This document shows, one piece after another, positions 56,191 to 63,048 of a stretch of 64,000 bases of DNA. Source of the stretch: Deltaproteobacteria bacterium. Lineage in GTDB: Bacteria > JADJOY01. Within the stretch, counting starts at the first letter, position 1. The number at the start of each line of letters is the position of its first letter. Below the pieces are notes generated by a model, which searched no databases, was not told the DNA's origin, and saw nothing but the letters and a program-made list of their open reading frames with translations. The stretch spans positions 159,234 to 223,233 of the forward strand of contig JADJOY010000017.1 in NCBI GenBank assembly GCA_016713535.1, written 5' to 3'. The position numbers were made by a program, and so were the translations under genes.

Positions 56191-57282
56191 TCAATTGTGA
56201 ATCCGGACGGGCTGGCGCTTGGCGCCGAAGCTCCCCGGCCGGCTCTCGAACACCCCCGCGAGGGTGTGCCCGCAAGTCCGGCAGCGGTTTCCGTCCAGGT
56301 TCCAGGTGCCCAAGTTGTACCAGTCTCGCTCGATCAAGAGCGAGTGGCAGCGCGCGCAATAGGTGCTCTGGCCTTCCGTGTCGTGGACGTTGCCTGTGTA
56401 GACGTGGTGGAGGCCGGCGGCGAGCGCCAGCCCGCGAGCACGGGTCAACGTGCTGGCCGGGGTGCGGCCGAGCTCGGTCATCTTGAAGTCGGGGTGGAAC
56501 GCCGTGAAGTGGAGCGGCACGTCGGGGCCGAGGTTCGTGAGCACCCAGTCGCACAGGCGCGCGAGCTCCTCGGACGAGTCGTTCTGGCCCGGGATGAGGA
56601 GCGTGGTGATCTCGAACCACACGTTGCTCTCGTGCTTGAGCCAGCGCAGGGTGTCGAGCACCGGCTCGAGGTGGCCGAGGCAGAGCTTGCGGTAGAAGTC
56701 CTCGGTGAAGGCTTTGAGGTCGACGTTCGCCGCGTCCATGTGCTCGAAGAACGCGGGGCGCGCCTCGGCGGTGATGTAGCCGGCGGTGACCGCGACCGTG
56801 CGAACGCCGACGTCGTGGCAGGCGATCGCGGTGTCGATCGCGTATTCGGCCCACAGCACCGGGTCGTTGTAGGTGAACGCGACGCTCGCGCAGCGCGAGC
56901 GGACCGCGGCGCGGGCGATCGCCTCCGGGGTGGCGTGATCCGAGAGGCGCTCGACCTCGCGCGCCTTCGAGATCGACCAGTTCTGGCAGAACTTGCAGCC
57001 CAGGTTGCAGCCGGCGGTGCCGAAGCTCAGCACGGAGCTACCCGGCAGGAAGTGGTCGAGCGGCTTTTTCTCGATCGGGTCGACGCAGAAGCCGGTCGAG
57101 GCGCCGTACGTCGTGAGCACCATCTCGCCGCCCACGTTCTGGCGCACGAAGCAGAAGGCGCGCTGGCCCTCGGCCAGCTCGCAGGCGCGCGGGCAGAGGT
57201 CGCAGTGGATCTTGGGTGAGCCCGGGACCGCGTGCCACCAGCGGCCCGTGTGGGGAGCCTCGACGAGAGCCGAATGCACCAT
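56191..57282 (-). CDS. amrS: AmmeMemoRadiSam system radical SAM enzyme
   Basis: The 363-residue protein has an N-terminal cysteine cluster (C27, C30, C34, C44), the radical SAM site C92, C96 and C99 (GCNLGCKFCQNW), SVAFTYNDPVLWAEY, and a C-terminal zinc-ribbon-like CARC...CRTCGH. This is the AmrS architecture, related to pyruvate-formate-lyase activases. In the AmmeMemoRadiSam system it co-occurs with Memo and AMMECR1 proteins; neither is present here. Its substrate is unknown. It is followed upstream by the repeat array. Confidence 0.87.
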   Translation of the reverse strand: MVHSALVEAPHTGRWWHAVPGSPKIHCDLCPRACELAEGQRAFCFVRQNVGGEMVLTTYGASTGFCVDPIEKKPLDHFLPGSSVLSFGTAGCNLGCKFCQNWSISKAREVERLSDHATPEAIARAAVRSRCASVAFTYNDPVLWAEYAIDTAIACHDVGVRTVAVTAGYITAEARPAFFEHMDAANVDLKAFTEDFYRKLCLGHLEPVLDTLRWLKHESNVWFEITTLLIPGQNDSSEELARLCDWVLTNLGPDVPLHFTAFHPDFKMTELGRTPASTLTRARGLALAAGLHHVYTGNVHDTEGQSTYCARCHSLLIERDWYNLGTWNLDGNRCRTCGHTLAGVFESRPGSFGAKRQPVRIHN

Positions 57283-57340
57283 CTCGCGCGCAGTCTACCC
57301 CGCGGTGAACCCCCGTCCACCCGCGATCTCGGGCGAGATG

Positions 57341-59140
57341 CCTGGAGGGCGCGCCTCCGGCGCGCCGCCCATCCTGGCGGTCGACGGAGCGACCGCGCTC
57401 CAGCCGATCGATCCCGTTCGTGGAGGGCTGCGGTCCCTCGCAGCCGCGCAGGGCGGTCGCGAAGGATCGCGACCCTCCAGCCGATCGATCCCACGCCGGC
57501 CGCGGAGGGCGCGCGCGCCGGCGACGCCCGGCGCACCACCGCCGCGTCCGCGGATCCCTGTACGGCCGGTCGCCTCGGGTCCGCCACCGGCCTGGAGGGC
57601 GCGCCTCCGGCGCGCCGCCCATCCTGGCGGGTCGACGGAGCGACCGCGCTCCAGCCGATCGATCCCGTTCGCGGAGGGCTGCGGTCCCTCGCAGCCGCGC
57701 TCGGCGGTCGCGAAGGATCGCGACCCTCCAGCCGATCGATCCCACGCCGGCCGCGGAGGAGCGCGCGCCGCGCGCCCGGCGACGCCCCGGCGCACCCACC
57801 GCCGCGTCCGCGGATCCCTGTACGGCCGGTCGCCTCGGGTCCGCCACCGGCCTGGAGGGCGCGCCTCCGGCGCGCCGCCCATCCTGGCGGTCGACGGAGC
57901 GACCGCGCTCCAGCCGATCGATCCCGTTCGTGGAGGGCTGCGGTCCCTCGCAGCCGCGCTCGGCGGTCGCGAAGGATCGCGACCCTCCAGCCGATCGATC
58001 CCACGCCGGCCGCGGAGGAGCGCGCGCCGCGCGCCCGGCGATACGCCTCGGCGCCGCATCGCCGCGTCCGCGGATCCCTGTACCCCCATCGCCTCGGGTC
58101 CGCCACCGGCCTGGAGGGCACGCCTCCGGCGCGCCGCCCATTCTGGCGGTCGACGGAGCGACCGCGCTCCAGCCGAGCGAGCCCGTTCGTGGAGGGCTGC
58201 GGTCCCTCGCAGCCGCGCTCGGCGGTCGCGAAGGATCGCGACCCTCCAGCCGATCGATCCCACGCCGGCCGCGGAGGACGCGCGCCGCGCCGGCGATACG
58301 CCCCGGCGCCGCATCGCGCTGATCCTGCCCCCCTGGGTCCGGCCTGGGACGGGGCCCGGGCGAGGGCCGCGCTCAGCCGCCGTTCGGGGGCTGCGGTCCC
58401 CGCGGCGCGCTCGGCGGTCGCGCGAAGGATCGCGACCCTCCAGCCGATCGATCCCACGCCGGCCGCGGAGGGCGCGCGCCGCGCGCCCGGCGATACGCCT
58501 CGGCGTGCCACCGCCGCCTCCGCGGACTCCTGTACCTCCATCGCCTCGGGTCCGCCACCGGCCTGAGGGCGCGCCTCCGGCGCGCCGCCCATTCTGGCGG
58601 TCGACGGAGCGACCGCGCTCCAGCCGAGCGAGCCCGTTCGTGGAGGGCTGCGGTCCTCGCGCCGCGCTCGGCGGTCGCAGGATCGCGACCCTCGCCGATC
58701 GATCCCACGCCGGCCGCGGGGGCGCGCGCCGCGCGCCCGGCGATCGCCCCGGCGCCGCATCGCCGCGTCCGCGGATCCGGCCCCTCGCCTCGGGTCCGCC
58801 ACCGGCCTGGAGGGACGCCTCCGGCGCGCCGCCCATCTGGCGGTCGACGGGCGACCGCGCTCCAGCCGAGCGAGCCCGTTCGTGGGCTGCGGTCCCTCGC
58901 AGCCGCGCTCGGCGGTCGCGAAGGATCGCGACCCTCCAGCCGATCGATCCCACGCCGGCCGCGGAGGAGCGCGCGCCGCGCGCCCGGCGATACGCCTCGG
59001 CGCCGCATCGCCGCGTCCGCGGATCCCTGTACCCCCATCGCCTCGGGTCCGCCCGCGGTCTGGAGGGCGCGCCCAAGGCCGCGCCGGGGAGTTCCTCTGA
59101 ACACGCGGCGGTCGGCGACGGAGCGCCGACGCTCCAGCCC
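57341..59140. repeat. Tandem array of about seven composite units, period about 250 bp
   Basis: Units beginning with CCTGGAGGG-like heads occur at 57341, 57591, 57851, 58110, 58342 (degenerate), 58562, 58806 and about 59059 (partial). A full unit strings together hairpins in fixed order. First is GGCGCGCC/GGCGCGCC with a TCC loop, then GCGGTCG/CGACCGC with ACGGAG, GCTGCG/CGCAGC with GTCCCT, and GTCGCGA/TCGCGAC with AGGA. It ends with a GCGCGC-rich stem and CGCGTCCGCGGATCC. Units 5-7 carry small deletions and the array ends with a variant stem GTCGGCG/CGCCGAC (59111-59137). It lies between amrS and an antitoxin gene. Confidence 0.92.
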
Positions 59141-59229
59141 ATCGATCGCGATCTGCCCCGGCAGACTCGCGCCCCGCAGCGACCCCTGCGGCGCGAACGA
59201 GCCTCACGACCGCCTGCCCGCCCCGAGCC

Positions 59230-59505
59230 TCAGAGGTCGACCTTGCGACCTCTCGTTCGGCGCCGCTGGATCTCGGCGGCCAGGCCGGCCGACTCGTCGC
59301 CGTCCGACCACTTCCCGACCAGCCGCCGCCAATCGGCGGTCGCGGCGGCTGGCGGCGCCGCCGGCGTTGCTCCCGCCCTGGCATGTAGCGCCTCGTCGAG
59401 AACCGCGAGCGTTTCCTCGTCTACGCCCCGTCGGTTGGCCGCGGCGCGAGCGGAGAGACGCTCGAGCAGATCGGCCGGCACGTTCTTCAGGACGAGGGTC
59501 GGCAT
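59230..59505 (-). CDS. Ribbon-helix-helix antitoxin-like protein (FitA type)
   Basis: The 91-residue protein has GGAGG 5 nt before ATG 59505. Its N-terminus LVLKNVPADLLERLSARAAANRRGVDEETLAVLDEAL is the Arc/CopG-type ribbon-helix-helix of FitA-like antitoxins, which bind their own operator and neutralise a PIN-domain toxin through the C-terminus. The tail (EIQRRRTRGRKVDL) fits. No toxin gene follows: downstream is repeat array. It is therefore an orphan antitoxin or its toxin has been displaced. Confidence 0.75.
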   Translation of the reverse strand: MPTLVLKNVPADLLERLSARAAANRRGVDEETLAVLDEALHARAGATPAAPPAAATADWRRLVGKWSDGDESAGLAAEIQRRRTRGRKVDL

Positions 59506-59574
59506 CGGCGCCTCCGGTGTCGGGCTCGACCACCATGGTCGAAGGCCCTGTTCGCACGCAACACATTCCCCCGG

Positions 59575-59775
59575 GCCCGGAGGGCGTGCCTCCGGCGCGC
59601 CGGAGCGCTGCGCACGCTCATGGCGGACCGCCGGGAGGCAGTCCCTCCGGAGCAGGGGGAGGGGCGCGCGCCGCGCGCCCGGCGATACGCCCCGGCGCAC
59701 CCACCGCCGCCTCCGCGGTTTCCTGTACGCGCAGGTCTGGAGGGCGCGCCTCTGGCGCGCCGAGGCGCTCGCCTC
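59575..59775. repeat. Palindromic repeat block
   Basis: This block contains a GGAGG-headed GCGTGCC/GGCGCGC hairpin (about 59577-59602), a GGGAGG-headed GCGCGC-rich module with CCCGGCGATACGCC tail (about 59661-59695), a CGCCGCCTCCGCGG... TGTAC piece, and another CTGGAGG hairpin (about 59738-59760). The order is that of one 57-kb array unit, partly rearranged. Confidence 0.8.
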
Positions 59776-59899
59776 CGGTACGCATTCCGTACCGGGAGTG
59801 GCGCCGAATCGTCCCCGATTTCCCGCGGGAAGTGCCCCCGAAAGGGGCCCCTGAGGCCGAAAATGCCCACTTTCGCCGGCACTGCTCGCAAAATCGGCC

Positions 59900-59967
59900 T
59901 GTAAAGCTTAAGCCGTACAAATTTGTAGAGCATCTGCTTTACGATTTTGTATAGCATCTGCTTTACA
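59900..59967 (+). promoter_or_regulatory. AT-rich island with direct and inverted repeats
   Basis: Two near-identical 21-bp direct repeats lie at 59922-59942 and 59946-59966 (shared AGCATCTGCTTTAC, period 24 bp). TGTAAAGC (59900-59907) and GCTTTACA (59960-59967) form outer inverted repeats. The island is strikingly AT-rich for this chromosome. It lies about 130 bp upstream of the small-protein/zeta-like operon and may be its operator and promoter. Confidence 0.55.
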
Positions 59968-60095
59968 AGCGGCCCCGCCTCGCCCCCGGTAGCGCGCCCC
60001 CGCCGCCGGCCGCCAGGCCTCTTTTTCCTGCCGCGCCGGGCACCCCCTGCGCTACCAGCGAACGCGCCGCCGCGACCCAACCGAGAGCCGCCGCC

Positions 60096-60302
60096 ATGCC
60101 AGAGCAGCCCCCCGAGAACCTCGACGCGAAGATCGCCGCGCTCATCGCCGAGCTGCGCCGCGACTTCCCGCAGAAAAGCGCCGAGCTCGAGCGCTACCTC
60201 CACGGCCAGCGCTTCCAGAAGCTCGACCCCGCCCGCCGCCTCGACGCCCTCTACATCCTCCGCGGCGCCCTCCAGGACGCGACGCGGAAGGTGGTGCACT
60301 GA
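60096..60302 (+). CDS. Small protein upstream of a zeta-toxin-like gene
   Basis: The 68-residue protein is charged and helical (NLDAKIAALIAELRRDFPQKSAELERYL) without signal or membrane segment. It ends 8 nt before the zeta-like gene and belongs to the same operon. Position and size suggest an antitoxin or regulator of that kinase. I do not recognise the family; the upstream ribosome-binding site is weak. Confidence 0.6.
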   Translation: MPEQPPENLDAKIAALIAELRRDFPQKSAELERYLHGQRFQKLDPARRLDALYILRGALQDATRKVVH

Positions 60303-60310
60303 GCGTCCGC

Positions 60311-60913
60311 ATGAGCGGTCCGCCTGCCGACGCTCTCGTGGTCGTCGTCGCCGGACCGAACGGCGCGGGGAAGTCGACGGCCGCGCCGCGGCTGTTGCGC
60401 GACACGCTGCACGTCGACGAGTTCGTGAACGCGGACGTGATCGCGGCCGGCCTCTCGGCGTTCCGGCCGGAGGGCGCGGCCGTCGCCGCGGGGCGCATCA
60501 TGCTGGCGAGGATGAACGAGCTCGCCGCCGCGCGGCGCAGCTTCGCGTTCGAGACCACGCTCGCGAGCCGCAGCTTCGCGCCGTGGCTCAGCCGCCTCGC
60601 GACGCTCGGCTACCGCACGCACCTCTTGTTTCTGTGGCTCGAGAGTGCCGACCTCGCCGTGAGCCGTGTCGCCGAGCGAGTTCGGGTCGGCGGGCACGGC
60701 GTACCCGAGGCCACGATCCGTCGCCGCTACGAGAGCGGGCTTGAGAACTTGTTCGCGCTCTATCAGCCGATCGTAGACTCGTGGCTGCTCTTCGATAACT
60801 CGCGGGGCCCGCGTCCGAAGCCCGTCGCTTCTGGAGGCCAGGCTCGGCTCGTGAGAGTGGTCGACGTTAACCTCTGGAAGCGAATCGAGGAGACGTACCT
60901 TGGACGTGCCTGA
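60311..60913 (+). CDS. Zeta-toxin-like P-loop kinase
   Basis: The 200-residue protein has a Walker A GPNGAGKST (15-23), then VNADVIAAGLS in the place of the zeta substrate-binding NPD segment, FAFETTLASRSF, and the C-terminal RRRYESGLENLFALY, which matches the basic helix of the zeta/AAA_33 family. Zeta toxins phosphorylate UDP-N-acetylglucosamine and block wall synthesis; many chromosomal relatives have other targets. It overlaps the next small gene by 14 nt. Toxin activity is not demonstrated by sequence. Confidence 0.82.
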   Translation: MSGPPADALVVVVAGPNGAGKSTAAPRLLRDTLHVDEFVNADVIAAGLSAFRPEGAAVAAGRIMLARMNELAAARRSFAFETTLASRSFAPWLSRLATLGYRTHLLFLWLESADLAVSRVAERVRVGGHGVPEATIRRRYESGLENLFALYQPIVDSWLLFDNSRGPRPKPVASGGQARLVRVVDVNLWKRIEETYLGRA

Positions 60914-61094
60914 GCCTTCGCGGAGCCCGCTCGAGCTCGTCGACGATCTCGACCGGATCGAGGAAGCCCTCGCGCTCGCCGTCGCCGACGCCCTGCGCAT
61001 GCACAAGCGCGCCGGGAACCACATCTGCGTCGGCCGCGACGGCAAGGTCGAGTGGATCCAGCCCGAGGACATCGTGGTCCCGGGAGACGAGTAG
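60900..61094 (+). CDS. Small partner protein of the zeta-like kinase
   Basis: The 64-residue protein starts at TTG 60900 with GAGGAG 7 nt upstream; GTG 60906 is an alternative. The sequence LDRIEEALALAVADALRMHKRAGNHICVGRDGKVEWIQPEDI has a helical half and a short beta half, a pattern often found beside zeta-like kinases. It is translationally coupled to the kinase and is the best antitoxin candidate in the operon. Confidence 0.7.
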   Translation: MDVPEPSRSPLELVDDLDRIEEALALAVADALRMHKRAGNHICVGRDGKVEWIQPEDIVVPGDE

Positions 61095-61455
61095 GGCGGA
61101 CCGACCTGGAGGGCGACCGCCTCAAGGGCCCGCCCCAACCGAACGCCTGGGGTCGTCGACGAAGCGACGACCCTCCGGCCGATCGATCGCCCGCGTGGAG
61201 GGCTGCGGTCCCTCGCAGCCGCGCTCGACGGTCGCGAAGGATCGCGACCTCCATCCAATCCATCCTGCGCGGTCGGCGGCCCGCCCGGGAGGCGGGCTCT
61301 CCAAGGTCGCCCCCCCCTTTCGGACGGCGGGGCTCCCGCCCCGCCGGGATTGCCCCGGACGGGGCGCCCGCGGACCTCCACTCGCCCCAATCCTTCGGAG
61401 GGTGAAGACCGCCTGCAGCGGTACTCTGGAGGGACACCGCTGCACCAAAATCGCC
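61095..61455. repeat. Repeat block after the zeta-like operon
   Basis: It holds a degraded CTGGAGG module near 61107 and a hairpin with stem GTCGTC/GACGAC near 61152-61176. A TGGAGG module with GCTGCG/CGCAGC lies at 61196-61220, and an inverted GTCGCGA/TCGCGAC copy at 61230-61255 has lost one base of its tail. Two other GC-rich hairpins lie at about 61280-61370. No coding frame stands out. Confidence 0.8.
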
Positions 61456-61692
61456 ATGGAAAAGACCGTCGTGGTTCAGGGCAAGCTCGTCGACCCCAGG
61501 CACATCGAGCTCGACGAGCCGGTGATGGAGTTCCGCGGTGCCGTCGAGGTCGTCGTGCGTCCGGTCGCCGAGTCGCGCTCGTCGGGGCGGGATGCCTTCG
61601 AGCTCATCGAGAGCATGCCCGCCGGTTCCCGCGAGAAGCGCGACATCGACCGCCAGGTCGCCGACGAACGTAGCGCCTGGAACGAGCGTTGA
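61456..61692 (+). CDS. Antitoxin-like small protein
   Basis: The 78-residue protein begins MEKTVVVQGKLVDPRHIELDEPV, a beta-rich segment, and ends with DAFELIESMPAGSREKRDIDRQVADERSAWNER. This two-part layout is typical of small antitoxins encoded directly before PIN-domain (VapC) toxins. No PIN toxin follows: the frame starting at TTG 61690 stops after about ten codons, and repeats begin at about 61740. It is probably an orphan antitoxin. Confidence 0.65.
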   Translation: MEKTVVVQGKLVDPRHIELDEPVMEFRGAVEVVVRPVAESRSSGRDAFELIESMPAGSREKRDIDRQVADERSAWNER

Positions 61693-61986
61693 GTCTCCCG
61701 GGCTCGGCGTCCGAGTCCTGATCGCGGTCGATCTCCAGGTTCCGGCGGCGAGGGAGCCGATCGATCCCTCCAGGGAGTGGCGCGCGCCGCGCGCCCGGCG
61801 ATACGCCTCGGCGTCTCGTCGCCGATCGCCATCGGTCCGGCGGCGAGGGACCGCCGCCCTCCAAGTGGGCGGGGCTCCCGCCCCGCCGCGCATCCCGGCG
61901 GGGGACGAGCCCCCGCGCTACGGGCGGACGGACCCGCGCCACCCGCGGCCGCCACCCCGCCCGCCCCCGCGGGTACATTCCCGGGA
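61693..61986. repeat. Repeat block between antitoxin-like and lipid kinase genes
   Basis: The block contains a GGGAG-headed GCGCGC-rich module with the GGCGATACGCC tail (about 61765-61808), a hairpin with stem GCGGCG/CGCCGC, loop AGGGAC and tail CCTCCA (61840-61863), and a GGCGGGGC/GCCCCGCC hairpin (about 61868-61890). It occupies the place where a toxin gene would be expected. Confidence 0.8.
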
Positions 61987-63048
61987 TTGCGCGCCGCACG
62001 CACCGCACGCGCCGCGCCCGCCCGCTCTCGCCATGCCCTCCCCCTCACCATCGACCCTCCCGCCGCGCCGTTCTTCGTCGTCATCAACGAGGGCTCGGGC
62101 AAACACGGCCCGGGCTCGGCGAGCGAGGTGATCGGCGGCGTCTTCACCGAGGCCGCCCGCGAGCACCACCTCGACGTGGTCGAGGACGCGGCCGCCCTCC
62201 CCGCGGCCGCCGCCCGCGCCGTCGAGCGCGCTCGCGCCCGCAGCGGCGTGGTGGTGGTCGCCGGCGGCGACGGCACCATCAACGCCGTGGCGCGCGCCAC
62301 CCTCGCGAGCGGCTGCCCCCTCGGCGTCGTGCCGCACGGCACCTTCAACTACTTCGGGCGCGCCCACGGCCTGCCCACCGAGCCCGTCGACGCCGCGCGC
62401 CTCTTGCTCTCCGCGCGCGCCCGCCCGGTGCAGGTGGGGCTGATCAACGACCGCGTGTTCCTGGTCAACGCGAGCCTCGGCCTCTACCCCGAGCTGATCG
62501 AGGACCGGGAGACCTACAAGCAGCGCTTCGGCCGCTCGCGCGTGGTCGCGTTCGGCGCGGGCCTCGCGACGCTGCTTCGCGAGCACCGCCAGCTTCGCCT
62601 TGGCATCGCCGACGGCCCGTCGATGCGCTACGTGCGCACGCCCACGCTCATCGTCGACAACAACCGCCTGCAGCTCGACGAGCTCGGCCTCGCCGAGGCG
62701 CCCGCCGTGGAGAGCGGCGAGCTGGTCGCGATCGCGCTGGCACCCGTCGGCACGCTCGCGTTGCTCGGCCTCGCGCTGCGCGGAGCGCTCGGCCGGCTCG
62801 GCGAGGCCGACGGCGTCACGCGCTTCGTGTTCCAGCGCATCGTGGTCGTGCCGGCCATGCCCTACGGGTCGCGCCGCGTGAAGGTCGCCACCGACGGCGA
62901 GGTCGTGTGGCTGCGCGCGCCGCTCGAGATCCGCGTCGCGCCCGAGCCGCTGATGTTGCTCGCGCCGGAGCCCGCGGCCGAAGAGCAGCCCGCGGGCGAG
63001 GCGCCCGCGGCCGAGACCCCGGCTGCGGAGAAGCCCTCGCCCTCATGA
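61987..63048 (+). CDS. Diacylglycerol/lipid kinase family protein
   Basis: The conserved part, beginning PFFVVINEGSGKHG and containing VVVVAGGDGTINAVAR (the GGDGT ATP-binding motif) and GVVPHGTFNYFGR, is a DAGK catalytic domain of the YegS/DgkB type. It phosphorylates a lipid or sphingoid-like alcohol at the inner membrane face. The start is uncertain: TTG 61987 is the only in-frame candidate, while a better ATG at 62033 is in another frame and would need a one-base shift. The last about 35 residues are Ala/Glu/Pro-rich. It overlaps the next gene (ATGA). Confidence 0.82.
   Translation: MRAARTARAAPARSRHALPLTIDPPAAPFFVVINEGSGKHGPGSASEVIGGVFTEAAREHHLDVVEDAAALPAAAARAVERARARSGVVVVAGGDGTINAVARATLASGCPLGVVPHGTFNYFGRAHGLPTEPVDAARLLLSARARPVQVGLINDRVFLVNASLGLYPELIEDRETYKQRFGRSRVVAFGAGLATLLREHRQLRLGIADGPSMRYVRTPTLIVDNNRLQLDELGLAEAPAVESGELVAIALAPVGTLALLGLALRGALGRLGEADGVTRFVFQRIVVVPAMPYGSRRVKVATDGEVVWLRAPLEIRVAPEPLMLLAPEPAAEEQPAGEAPAAETPAAEKPSPS

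Noticed and set aside
57341-59140. Long open frames through the 57-59 kb array as a repetitive protein
   Set aside because: Frames are open on both strands only because the DNA is GC-rich. Unit lengths (250, 260, 259, 232, 220) are not all multiples of three and the phase is lost between units.
61690-61760. VapC/PIN toxin after the antitoxin-like gene
   Set aside because: Frames after 61692 stop quickly or show no DxxxL-type PIN start, and repeat sequence begins at about 61740.
61777-61986. Longer N-terminus for the lipid kinase starting in the repeat block
   Set aside because: The upstream part translates repeat sequence and has no similarity to the kinase family, whose conserved region begins at about 62065.
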